NCBI RefSeq assembly: GCF_009455635.1
Contig: NZ_QPER01000002.1
Location: 124,001 to 188,000, forward strand
Reading direction: 5' to 3'
DNA length: 64,000 bases
Source of the DNA: Paraburkholderia agricolaris
GTDB lineage: Bacteria > Pseudomonadota > Gammaproteobacteria > Burkholderiales > Burkholderiaceae
Both the position numbers and the translations under genes were made by a program. The stretch's first letter is position 1; each line of letters opens with the position of its first letter. Of this stretch, positions 27,595 through 35,361 are shown one piece after another. Below the pieces are notes generated by a model that was not told the DNA's origin, ran no database searches, and was given only the letters and a program-made list of their open reading frames with translations.

Positions 27595-29142
27595 ATGATC
27601 GAGATCATTGGCCCGCTCGCCAATCCGGCCGCCGGCAGCGTCGAAAAGTCCGTGCCCCTGCAAAAACAACTGATTGAGCGTTTGCAGCAGGCCATCCTCG
27701 CCGGGCGCTTGCCGGCCGGGTCGCTGCTGCCGTCGTCGCGCCTGCTGGCCGCGGAGATGGGCGTGTCGCGCAATACCGTGGTGATCGCGTACGAGCATCT
27801 GGCCGCGGTTGGCTATGTGGTGGCCGACAAAAAGGGCACACGCGTGAGTCCGCTCTCCAGTCCGGCGGCACGCGGTGAACCGCAAACCCTGCCGGCCGCG
27901 CCGGACGTCGCCTACGCGGCACGCGTCGAGCAATTCACGGCGACGCGTACCCACGTCGACAACACTTTGCCGATGACCCCCGGCACCCCCGCGCTGGATC
28001 GCTTTCCAGTGGCCGCCTGGCGGCGCGCGCTGGAACGGTCGATGGAGCGTGCGCTGCCAGTTGCGCTCGGCTACGGCAACCCGGCCGGCGAACCGGTGCT
28101 GCGCGACGCGATCGCCGCGCATGTGCGGATGGCGCGCGGCGTGCGCTGCGAGGGCTCACAGGTGATCATCACCGAAGGCGCGCAGGAGGCGCTGAACCTG
28201 TGCGTGCGCCTGTTCACCAATCCGGGCGACATCGCGTGGGTGGAAGATCCGGGCTATCGCGGCGCCAAGGCAGCGTTCAACCTCGGCGATCTGACCATGG
28301 TGCCGATGCCGGTGGACCCGGAAGGCATCGCGGTGCCGCCCGACGCATGGCATACACATCCGCCCAGGCTGATCTACACCTCGCCCGCCCATCAGTATCC
28401 GACCGGTGCGGTGTTGTCGGTGGCGCGTCGGCTGGAGTTAATCGCCCAGACGCGCCGCTGCGGCGCCTGGCTGATCGAAGACGACTACGACGGCGAATTC
28501 CGCCATACCGGCGAGCCGATCGCCAGCATGCAGGGTTTGGTCGAGGACGCGCCGGTTCTGTACGTCGGGTCGTTCAGCAAAACCATGTTTCCGGCCTTGC
28601 GCATCGGCTTCGTGGTGCTGCCGCGCGCCATTGCCGCGCACACGGCCGTGGCGTTGCAGGAGACATTGCGTGGCGGGCATCGTCTGGAGCAACTGGCGCT
28701 GGCGCATTTCATCGACAGCGGCGAATTCGGGCGGCATCTGGGCCGCATGCGGCGTTTGTACCGGGAGCGCCAGCAGGCGCTGCGCGATGCGCTCGCCGAA
28801 CACTTCGCGCCGTCGCAGATTCTGGGCGGCAATTGCGGCATGCATCTGACGCTGCGCTTGCCGCCGTCTATTTCCGATCGGACCCTCGCCGCACGCGCGC
28901 TTGCCGAGCGTCTCAATCCGCGCGCGCTGTCGGGTTTTGCGTTGCAGCAGCGCGACGAGGCAAACGGACTTGTGATCGGCTATGGCAGCACGCCGGCCGG
29001 GCAACTGGCGCCCGCTGTACGGGTTCTGGCCGGGCTCGCGCGTGGGATGGCCGGCGAGTCGAGCGGCGCGTCGGCAAATAGGGCGGAAAGCGGATCGACA
29101 GGCGGGGCGACAAGCGGAACAGCACGCAGGCGCGCCGTGTAA
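27595..29142 (+). CDS. MocR/PdxR-type regulator (GntR-aminotransferase fusion)
   Basis: A 515-residue fusion. The GntR winged helix is at about 15-80 (VPLQKQLIERLQQAILAGRLPAGSLLPSSRLLAAEMGVSRNTVVIAYEHL). A fold-type I aminotransferase-like domain follows, with the PLP lysine in VGSFSKTMFPALRIG near residue 330 and the Asp of DDYDGEF. These regulators sense PLP or aminated effectors. The divergent GNAT gene is the most likely target. An in-frame TTG at 27577 is a weaker start. The C-terminus is a low-complexity Gly/Ser/Ala tail of about 30 residues. Confidence 0.92.
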   Translation: MIEIIGPLANPAAGSVEKSVPLQKQLIERLQQAILAGRLPAGSLLPSSRLLAAEMGVSRNTVVIAYEHLAAVGYVVADKKGTRVSPLSSPAARGEPQTLPAAPDVAYAARVEQFTATRTHVDNTLPMTPGTPALDRFPVAAWRRALERSMERALPVALGYGNPAGEPVLRDAIAAHVRMARGVRCEGSQVIITEGAQEALNLCVRLFTNPGDIAWVEDPGYRGAKAAFNLGDLTMVPMPVDPEGIAVPPDAWHTHPPRLIYTSPAHQYPTGAVLSVARRLELIAQTRRCGAWLIEDDYDGEFRHTGEPIASMQGLVEDAPVLYVGSFSKTMFPALRIGFVVLPRAIAAHTAVALQETLRGGHRLEQLALAHFIDSGEFGRHLGRMRRLYRERQQALRDALAEHFAPSQILGGNCGMHLTLRLPPSISDRTLAARALAERLNPRALSGFALQQRDEANGLVIGYGSTPAGQLAPAVRVLAGLARGMAGESSGASANRAESGSTGGATSGTARRRAV

Positions 29143-29367
29143 GTTTTTACGTTTGTCCGCGCGCCCCATGTCGCGCTATCGTGTCGTTTATGCGCGGCGA
29201 TTCGAAAGTGCGCGACGTCGACGAATTGCCCGCAGGTCATGCCCAGCGCACCGCCCTGCCATATCGCATGACACGCGGCGCCCGCCTGGCCGGGCCGCTG
29301 CCGGGTTCGGGCATGAAGCATGCCTTTGTTGTGCTTATCTATGACGATCTATCTGACTGGAGACAAC

Positions 29368-29697
29368 ATGAAGGAAATCGAACCGACCGCCTGGTTTGAG
29401 CTTGCTGCCCATGCACCTGTCCGCGAAGGCTGGTACGAGGTGCAGTTGACGAGCGGAGACACGGCATTTGCGAAATATGGCGACGGCGTGTGGACCGAAA
29501 AACCGTTGCTGGTGTTCACGCACTGGCGTGGCCTGTCCGCCGACCCGTCGAAAGCGGCCGACGGCGAGGCAGAATCGATCGGCGCCGAAGCCACCGCGGC
29601 CCAGGGCGTGCGCGCCGCATGGAACGCGTTTTTCCCGGGACTCGGCGAAGAACAGCACAAACCGTTGGACGCCATGCCTAACGGCAAAGCACATTGA
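29368..29697 (+). CDS. Small unknown protein
   Basis: A 109-residue soluble protein (MKEIEPTAWFELAAHAPVREGWYEVQLTSGDTAFAKYGDGVW). It resembles short DUF551-like modules in which a WYEV...F/YxDGxW pattern recurs, but I do not assign it. GGAGACAAC sits just before the ATG at 29368. The C-terminal third is Ala/Glu-rich. It stands alone and converges with the kinase gene. Confidence 0.6.
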   Translation: MKEIEPTAWFELAAHAPVREGWYEVQLTSGDTAFAKYGDGVWTEKPLLVFTHWRGLSADPSKAADGEAESIGAEATAAQGVRAAWNAFFPGLGEEQHKPLDAMPNGKAH

Positions 29698-29728
29698 TCA
29701 TTGCTTGACGGAATGCTTGGGCGGCGGT

Positions 29729-30538
29729 CTAGCGGCTGCCGCTCAACGCTTCGGCCGCCAATCTGCCGATCTCTATGTCGATGTCCGGCGTCTCGCCCGT
29801 TTCGAGAATCCACGCCGCGGACAACCCCGACCACGCGAGAATCCATTGCAGCAACCGGTGCCTGTCGAGCCCGGCGATATGCGCCACGCGCTCGACGCGA
29901 CGCTCAAACCGTCCCGGCACGAGCACCGATACCAGGTCCGGATTGCAGAAGATGTTCGCGTAGTCGAAACCGCGTTCACCGTACAGACCTTTCGGATCGA
30001 TCGCCAGCCAGCCGCGCGCGCCGAAATCGAGCACGTTGCCATGATGAATGTCGCCGTGCAGCACAACCGGATCTTGTGGCGCGGCGAGCAGGGCTTGCGC
30101 CGCGGCGGCACTCCCGGCTAGCCAGCCGTCGTGTTGTTCAGCGGCGGGCCAAAGACTCTGGAACCAGCGCGGCAAACCGATCAGTTCGGGCAGCGGCTTA
30201 TTTCGCGGTGCGTGAAGTCGTGCCGCGGCGGCGCAGAGGATTTCGATGGCGTGGTCGTCCGCTTCGCTGCCGCCGGCGCGCACCTGGTCCACTAACGAGT
30301 GATGGCTGTCGGCACGCTCCAGCAGCAAGGCGTCGGCATCATGCGCGAGCACCCGGGCCGCACCGTCGCCGTCCCACCACACCATCAATTGCGCGCCGAA
30401 TTTCTCTTCGGGTTCCTGTGCAACTTTCAGCATCGCGGCGACGCCATGCTGCCGCACCGGCAAGAGCTGGCTGCTATGCGTACGAATCGGCTCGCCGTCC
30501 GGCTGCAAATTCCATTTGACGATGTACTCGGCGAACAT
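29729..30538 (-). CDS. Aminoglycoside/hydroxyurea kinase-like protein (APH(6) family)
   Basis: A 269-residue small-molecule kinase of the streptomycin 6-kinase family. The phosphotransfer loop VVLHGDIHHGNVLDF and the Mg-binding LAIDPKGLYGERGFDYANI are intact. The N-terminal ATP-binding lobe is slightly short, since members are usually about 270-300 residues. Chromosomal copies of this family often have no demonstrated resistance role. Its stop and start flank a racemase-like gene 6 bases upstream on the same strand, so the two are co-transcribed. Confidence 0.85.
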   Translation of the reverse strand: MFAEYIVKWNLQPDGEPIRTHSSQLLPVRQHGVAAMLKVAQEPEEKFGAQLMVWWDGDGAARVLAHDADALLLERADSHHSLVDQVRAGGSEADDHAIEILCAAAARLHAPRNKPLPELIGLPRWFQSLWPAAEQHDGWLAGSAAAAQALLAAPQDPVVLHGDIHHGNVLDFGARGWLAIDPKGLYGERGFDYANIFCNPDLVSVLVPGRFERRVERVAHIAGLDRHRLLQWILAWSGLSAAWILETGETPDIDIEIGRLAAEALSGSR

Positions 30539-30544
30539 CGCGTT

Positions 30545-31201
30545 TCAGGCGGCTAGCGCGGCTGCGCGCACCGCGGCGGCGAGGGCAATCGCCGGCGTGG
30601 TCAGCGGTTTCGTCCCGTGCGTGACCAGCAAGGCTGCGCCCGCCATCGATGTTTGTGCGAACGCCACGACATCCGCGCCATTTTCGTAGGCGGCATCCGT
30701 AGCGGCGGCGATGGTGGACAGATAAGCCGCCGTGTCGCCTGCTCTAAAACGCTCCCACGCGCCGCCAATCAACTGAACCTCGACATTCGCGGCGGTACGT
30801 GTGGCGGATTGAGCGAACAAGTGGGTGGTTGGGTCGAGCGTGGTGGATACGGTGCACAGCACGATAACCTTGCCGCCGCCTTCCACCGCGCGTTGAGCCA
30901 ACGCGGCGTCGGCCCGCAAAATGGGCACCGGCGCAGCCTGCGCGGCGAGGGCTTCGTCCACTGACGGGCCGAGCGTCGAACAGTTGAGCAATACGGCGTC
31001 TGCGTTGTCCGTGAGCGTGAGGAGCACCTCGCGGGTTTGCGCCGCGATCTCGTCGGTCAATCCACCGGCGCGCTCAGCGGCCGCGAGCAAGTCCGCGCGG
31101 ACGACATGTACAAGCTCGAGCGACTCGTATCCGGCGGCGCGGGCGGCCGCATCGAATAGGGCGATATTGCTGTCGGCGGTATGCAAGCAGACGATACGCA
31201 C
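30545..31201 (-). CDS. Asp/Glu/hydantoin racemase superfamily protein lacking one catalytic Cys
   Basis: A 218-residue protein of the racemase superfamily (start RIVCLHTADSNIALFDAAA). The first site is present as Cys74 in LLNCSTLG. The second, where an LGCT-type motif is expected, reads FAQTSMAG (183-188) without Cys, so simple two-Cys racemisation is unlikely. GTG at 31201 has GGAG five bases upstream and matches the fold start; a longer ATG form from 31267 exists. It is co-transcribed with the kinase gene. Function not known. Confidence 0.75.
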   Translation of the reverse strand: MRIVCLHTADSNIALFDAAARAAGYESLELVHVVRADLLAAAERAGGLTDEIAAQTREVLLTLTDNADAVLLNCSTLGPSVDEALAAQAAPVPILRADAALAQRAVEGGGKVIVLCTVSTTLDPTTHLFAQSATRTAANVEVQLIGGAWERFRAGDTAAYLSTIAAATDAAYENGADVVAFAQTSMAGAALLVTHGTKPLTTPAIALAAAVRAAALAA

Positions 31202-31389
31202 GGTCTCTCCAATGATCTGTGGCAGGTTTGCATTCTCGCCTGGATCGGCGGGAAATGGCGCTCGCATGTGGAAACGACGCCGATCCGGCGGTACGGTGGT
31301 TCGCCCTCGTGCCGCTCATGATGCTGCGCCACTCGCTTTGCGCGTCCCCGCTACAATCTGCCTGATCCATTTGACGCGGAACAGCACGT

Positions 31390-31974
31390 ATGAAAATCAC
31401 CCGGGAACCCGTCGCCTTGTCGCGCGCCACGCAGTTGCTGAACCATGGCCCCGTCACGATCATTACCAGCGCGCACGGTGGCCGCTCGAATGTGATGGCG
31501 GCATCGTGGGCCATGCCGCTCGATTTCACGCCGCCGAAAGTCGTAGTAGTGGTGGACAGCCGCACGCTCACCCGGCAACTGATCGAAGCGAGCGGCGTGT
31601 TCGGACTGCAACTGCCGAGCCGTGGATTTGCGGCGCAGACGCTGGCGGTGGGCACGAACGCGGGCACCGAACTCGACAAGTTCTCGGCCTTCGACCTCGA
31701 GACCTTCCCGGCACAGGAAATCGACGTGCCGATGCTGGCCGGCTGCATCACGTGGATGGAATGCAAGGTGATCCCGGACGATAGCCAGCGGCACGATCTG
31801 ATTATCGGCGAAGTGGTCGCCGCCTACGCGGACAGCCGGGTCTATTCGAACAACCGCTGGCACTTCGGCGACGATCCCAATCTGCGCACATGCCATTACG
31901 TGGCCGGCGGCACATTCTTCGCGACGGGCGATGCATTTGAAGTCGAACCGGCGGCGAGCGGGTCGGGAGACTAA
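31390..31974 (+). CDS. Flavin reductase-like FMN-binding split-barrel protein
   Basis: A 194-residue protein of the flavoredoxin/flavin reductase family (HGPVTIITSAHGGRSNVMAASWAMPLDFTPPKVVVVVD), the FMN-binding split barrel. Such proteins supply reduced flavin or act as NADPH-FMN reductases. ATG at 31390 starts right before the conserved MKITREPVALSRAT. It is divergent from the racemase/kinase pair over 188 bases. The partner oxygenase, if any, is not next to it. Confidence 0.9.
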   Translation: MKITREPVALSRATQLLNHGPVTIITSAHGGRSNVMAASWAMPLDFTPPKVVVVVDSRTLTRQLIEASGVFGLQLPSRGFAAQTLAVGTNAGTELDKFSAFDLETFPAQEIDVPMLAGCITWMECKVIPDDSQRHDLIIGEVVAAYADSRVYSNNRWHFGDDPNLRTCHYVAGGTFFATGDAFEVEPAASGSGD

Positions 31975-32008
31975 CCGGTCCGTAGCAGCGCGGGCAAGGC
32001 TCAGCGCG

Positions 32009-32335
32009 CTATCTTTGCCGCAGAAATTTGCCCGCCTTTTGCTCCAGCAGCGCGACGAGCTCGGGCTGCATGAACGCATAATCGTCGGGGATATCGAGGC
32101 AAATCACTTTCTTGCCGTTCAGACACGCGCGGAACTTTGCCGACAGTCTTGCGCGATGCGCTTTCTCCATCACGAAGACAATGTCGGCCCAGCGCACCTG
32201 CTCGGGTGAGAGCGCTACGTCGGCATCCGCACTCAGACCGGCCGAATCGGTTTCGACATTTGGCCACGTGGCGAACACCTGCTCGGCCGTCGGGCTGCGC
32301 AGGCGGTTCTTGCTGCAGATAAACAAGGCGCGCAT
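32009..32335 (-). CDS. Low-molecular-weight protein-tyrosine-phosphatase-like protein
   Basis: A 108-residue protein, shorter than classical LMW-PTPs (about 150). It keeps the P-loop C-x5-R-S as Cys7-Ser14 (ICSKNRLRSPTAE). The usual C-terminal DP-loop DPY is replaced by DIPDDY near residue 80. This short branch is widespread and its substrate is not established. It is encoded 43 bases from a GNAT gene on the same strand. Confidence 0.82.
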   Translation of the reverse strand: MRALFICSKNRLRSPTAEQVFATWPNVETDSAGLSADADVALSPEQVRWADIVFVMEKAHRARLSAKFRACLNGKKVICLDIPDDYAFMQPELVALLEQKAGKFLRQR

Positions 32336-32378
32336 GACTCGCTACCTGGCGAGGTGTCTGTTCGCAGGCAAGCTTGCC

Positions 32379-32864
32379 TTACCTGTTGCCATCGGCAAAC
32401 GCCGTGAGCGCGTCGCCCGCCAGCCGGTAGCGGACCCATTCGCTTTGTGCGCTCGCACCGATCGACTCATAGAAGCCGATCGCCGGCTCGTTCCAGTCCA
32501 GCACGCTCCATTCGAAGCGGCCGCAGCCGCTCTCGCACGCAATCTGGGCGAGGTGGCGGAGCATCTGTTTGCCCGCGCCGCTGCCGCGCGCGGCCGGCGA
32601 TATGTACAGGTCTTCCAGATAAAGCCCCTGTTTGCCGAGCCACGTCGAATAAGAGAAGAAGTACACGCTAAAGCCGATCGGTTCGCCGTTCATTTCGCAG
32701 ATCAGCGCCTTCGCGGATGAGGTCGCTGAGAACAGGCTTGCTTCGATGTCTTTAACGGTCGCGACAACCTCGTGCTCCGCTTTTTCATACACCGCGAGTT
32801 CGGTGATAAAGCGAAGAATCAGCGCGGAGTCGGGCGCGTGGGCGGGGCGGATATGGATGGTCAA
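32379..32864 (-). CDS. GNAT acetyltransferase (diamine/thialysine acetyltransferase-like)
   Basis: A 161-residue GNAT with the SAT/SSAT2-like pattern (IHIRPAHAPDSALILRFITELAVYEKAEHEV, then YLEDLYISPAARGSGAGKQMLRHLAQIA, and WSVLDWNEPAIGFYESIGA). Substrates of this branch are polyamines or aminoethyl-cysteine. No ATG is available; the TTG at 32864 lies right at the family start, with a second TTG at 32924. The start is therefore uncertain. Confidence 0.82.
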   Translation of the reverse strand: MTIHIRPAHAPDSALILRFITELAVYEKAEHEVVATVKDIEASLFSATSSAKALICEMNGEPIGFSVYFFSYSTWLGKQGLYLEDLYISPAARGSGAGKQMLRHLAQIACESGCGRFEWSVLDWNEPAIGFYESIGASAQSEWVRYRLAGDALTAFADGNR

Positions 32865-32988
32865 GGTGAAGGGCTCGGTTGGTCTGAAGTGCGGAGTGCA
32901 GGGGCCGCCAGGCGCGGCGGCCAATCTTCTACTCGCTATAGTACGTGGGACTGAAAGTTCCGGGTAGTGACACGGGTTGCCGCGTCAC

Positions 32989-33906
32989 TCACGATATCCA
33001 TTCGCGATGGAGTTTCTCGCTGTCGCCGAGATAATCGAGCACCCATTCCAGCACCGGCGGCGTCTTGCCCCCATACCAGGCGACGCAACAGGGCGCGGGC
33101 GCTTTCGGATGCTCGACTGTTTTTTCCACCAGTGCGCCGGACTCGATATAGGGCCGCGCAAGATGTACCGGCATGTAGCCGATGCCCAGGCCCTCGGTGA
33201 AGCAATTGATCGCGCGCAGCCAGTCCGGCACCACGAGTCTGCGTTGATTCGGCAGCAGCCAGGTGGTGCGCTTTGGAATATCGCGTGACGTGTCTTCAAG
33301 ACAGATCGACGGAAACGCGGCCAGCACTTCATTACTCAAAGGCGTGGTGGCGGTGGCGAGCGGATGGTTCCGGCTTACCAGGAACGCCCATTCGATCGAC
33401 CCCATGTCCCTGAACTGAAAATCTCCACCAACTGGCACCGCCGTGGTCGCGCCAATCGCGATATCGCTGCGGCCGGTGACAAGCGCTTCCCATACGCCGT
33501 TGAATACCTCGATTCTCACGATGAGTTCTACATTGTCGAAGTGCCGGTAGAAGTCCGCCATTAACGCGCTGATCCGGTCGGCACACACGATGTTATCGAG
33601 CGCAATCGACAGGCTCGGCTGCCACCCGTTGGCCACCCGCAGCGTCTCGCGTTTGATTTCGTCCATCTTCTTGAGCATGCCGCGCGCTTCATCGACGAAA
33701 TGATGGCCGGCCTCAGTCAATACGACGGTTCGGTGCAGACGGCGAAACAGCTCGACGCCGAGTTCCTCTTCGATATTTCGGACCGCGTAGCTGACCGCCG
33801 ACGGCACCCGGTGTAATGCCTTCGCCGCAGCGGTGAAGCTGCCGGTTCTGGCAATCAGGTCGACCAGTTGCAGCGATTCTATCGACAGCACAAGCACGCT
33901 CCTCAC
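32989..33906 (-). CDS. PunR-like LysR regulator
   Basis: A 305-residue LysR protein whose helix-turn-helix (FTAAAKALHRVPSAVSYAVRNIEEELGVELF) is close to E. coli PunR, an activator of a purine transporter gene, and to related regulators. The start is unclear: three GTG codons (33906 and two downstream) precede the conserved LSIESLQLVDLIA. It is divergent from a run of transporter and nucleotide-type genes (phosphoribosyltransferase, GMP-synthase paralogue), and a purine or related base as its inducer would fit. The link to PunR is from remembered motif similarity. Confidence 0.85.
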   Translation of the reverse strand: MRSVLVLSIESLQLVDLIARTGSFTAAAKALHRVPSAVSYAVRNIEEELGVELFRRLHRTVVLTEAGHHFVDEARGMLKKMDEIKRETLRVANGWQPSLSIALDNIVCADRISALMADFYRHFDNVELIVRIEVFNGVWEALVTGRSDIAIGATTAVPVGGDFQFRDMGSIEWAFLVSRNHPLATATTPLSNEVLAAFPSICLEDTSRDIPKRTTWLLPNQRRLVVPDWLRAINCFTEGLGIGYMPVHLARPYIESGALVEKTVEHPKAPAPCCVAWYGGKTPPVLEWVLDYLGDSEKLHREWIS

Positions 33907-33908
33907 TG

Positions 33909-33960
33909 TGAAACGATTTAACGGCAGAAGTGAAAATATAGCGTTTCAGGTTTTAACGGG
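33909..33960. promoter_or_regulatory. Repeated elements in the LysR/transporter divergent region
   Basis: TGAAACG (33909-33915) and its inverse CGTTTCA (33942-33948) flank AT-rich DNA. ATTTAACGG (33916-33924) and TTTTAACGG (33951-33959) repeat in the same direction beside them. This is a plausible regulator site at the start of the 33-38 kb cluster. Confidence 0.35.
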
Positions 33961-34093
33961 ACAAGTAGATACTGTGCCGGGTTCGCTTATACGACAGGCA
34001 TACGGGCCTGGCAATCGATAAATCGCGCGTCATCTGCGGAAGAATAAAAATTCCGTCCTGTCAACTTATGCTGATGATTCGAGTGTGAATATT

Positions 34094-34534
34094 ATGTCCG
34101 GCAATGTAATTGGATTAACAGCGGTTGCTGTACTGGGCGGGTGCGCCGTGGCCCTACAGGGTCAGTTTATGGGCGTGATGGAGAAGAGCGTCGGCACCAC
34201 CGGCGGTATTTTCATCAATTACGTAAGCGGTGCTTTGCTGGCGATCGTGCTGCTTTTCACGCTTCGCGACGGGAGCACGAAAGCGTGGATGGCCGTGCCC
34301 TGGTACGCGTTGACCGCCGGTGCGCTCGGACTCGTGATTGCCGGATCAATCGGCTATACGGCTTCGCGGCTCGGCCTGACCACGGCATTCACGATCATTG
34401 TGGGCACGCAGTTCATTGTGTCGCTCATGCTCGACCAGTTTGGCTGGCTTGGCGCGACTGCGCGCCCGGCCGACTTTACGCGGTTGACTGGCGTGGGTGC
34501 GATTATTTTCGGCGTCTGGCTCACTTCAAAGTAG
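34094..34534 (+). CDS. YdcZ-type (DUF606) DMT-superfamily membrane protein
   Basis: A 146-residue protein with five hydrophobic segments (VIGLTAVAVLGGCAVALQGQ, INYVSGALLAIVLLFTL, TAGALGLVIAGSIGYTA and others). The half-size DMT architecture matches YdcZ/DUF606, members of which act as homo- or heterodimers. A GTG at 34085 would add three residues. It is the first gene facing the PunR-like regulator, and base use is more AT-rich here than in the flanks. The substrate is unknown; an exported or imported base or nucleoside is a guess from the cluster. Confidence 0.8.
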   Translation: MSGNVIGLTAVAVLGGCAVALQGQFMGVMEKSVGTTGGIFINYVSGALLAIVLLFTLRDGSTKAWMAVPWYALTAGALGLVIAGSIGYTASRLGLTTAFTIIVGTQFIVSLMLDQFGWLGATARPADFTRLTGVGAIIFGVWLTSK

Positions 34535-34730
34535 ATGCTCAGTAGATAACAAGCGCATCGCGCTCGCCGAAACCGCGTCTCGCAACGGGCGCGGAAGCCA
34601 ACCCGATCTTTCACGAACACCAGAACGTGCCGCGCGGCGCATTGCCGTGGCACGCGCGGCGTCGTGCCGGGCGCCGAAAAAGCACGACCGGTCACGACGA
34701 CTTCAACTCTAAAAGAAAGCAGGAGGCCAA

Positions 34731-35360
34731 ATGTCCCCTAGCGACGTGGCTATCGATCTGATCCTCAACACGGAAGATGTCATTGCGTATCGCGCCGAAC
34801 GTTATATCGAAGTAAAACCCGGCCGACGTTCACCCATTCACATTAACTTCAAAAATACGCTGCCACATAAGCCGGTCAGGGAAACGCTGGCTAATCTGTT
34901 ATCCGCGCAGATGGAGCAGGACGGCATTACTTACGTGTGTGGACTGGAAAGCGGCGGCAGTTATTTTGCGTCGCGTTGTTCGGACAATCTGGCCGCCCCG
35001 TTGTCGCTCTATCGGAAGGACGAAAAGCGGCATGCGGAAGGCGGCCGGTTGGTGGGCAGCGATCCTAAACACGGCAGCAAGATCGCGATCGTCGACGACA
35101 CGCTCGTGTCGGGGCGGACTGTCGAGCCGGTGGTCGACTATCTGCGGCAGTTTGCTGGCGAGATTCATTTGTACACGATTCTGAGTTACGGCCTCGACGC
35201 GCTTATCAAGCACCGTTTGAGGGTGACGAAAATCACATCGATTGCGCAGATTGGCTGCCTCGTGCGCGCCGCTGTTGAGAACGGCAAATTCGGCTTGCAG
35301 GATGCCGAAGAGATCGAACGGTTTATTGAAAAACAGGCAAAGGAAAGCGGAGTAAATTGA
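34731..35360 (+). CDS. Orotate-PRTase-like type I phosphoribosyltransferase
   Basis: A 209-residue type I PRTase. The PRPP-binding loop IAIVDDTLVSGRT is at about residues 117-129, with the two acidic residues of the family. The N-terminal half resembles OPRT (YIEVKPGRRSPIHINFKNTL, then ITYVCGLESGGSYFA). Such enzymes join a base to PRPP to give a nucleoside monophosphate. It is followed after one base by the GMP-synthase paralogue, so the two products are probably made together. This is unlikely to be the housekeeping pyrE because of the neighbours and the divergent N-terminus; its base is unknown. Confidence 0.85.
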   Translation: MSPSDVAIDLILNTEDVIAYRAERYIEVKPGRRSPIHINFKNTLPHKPVRETLANLLSAQMEQDGITYVCGLESGGSYFASRCSDNLAAPLSLYRKDEKRHAEGGRLVGSDPKHGSKIAIVDDTLVSGRTVEPVVDYLRQFAGEIHLYTILSYGLDALIKHRLRVTKITSIAQIGCLVRAAVENGKFGLQDAEEIERFIEKQAKESGVN

Positions 35361-35361
35361 T

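Noticed and set aside
29729..30538. Acquired aminoglycoside-resistance gene
   Set aside because: No mobile element, integron or base-composition break surrounds it; it is a chromosomal APH(6)-family protein whose resistance role cannot be inferred.
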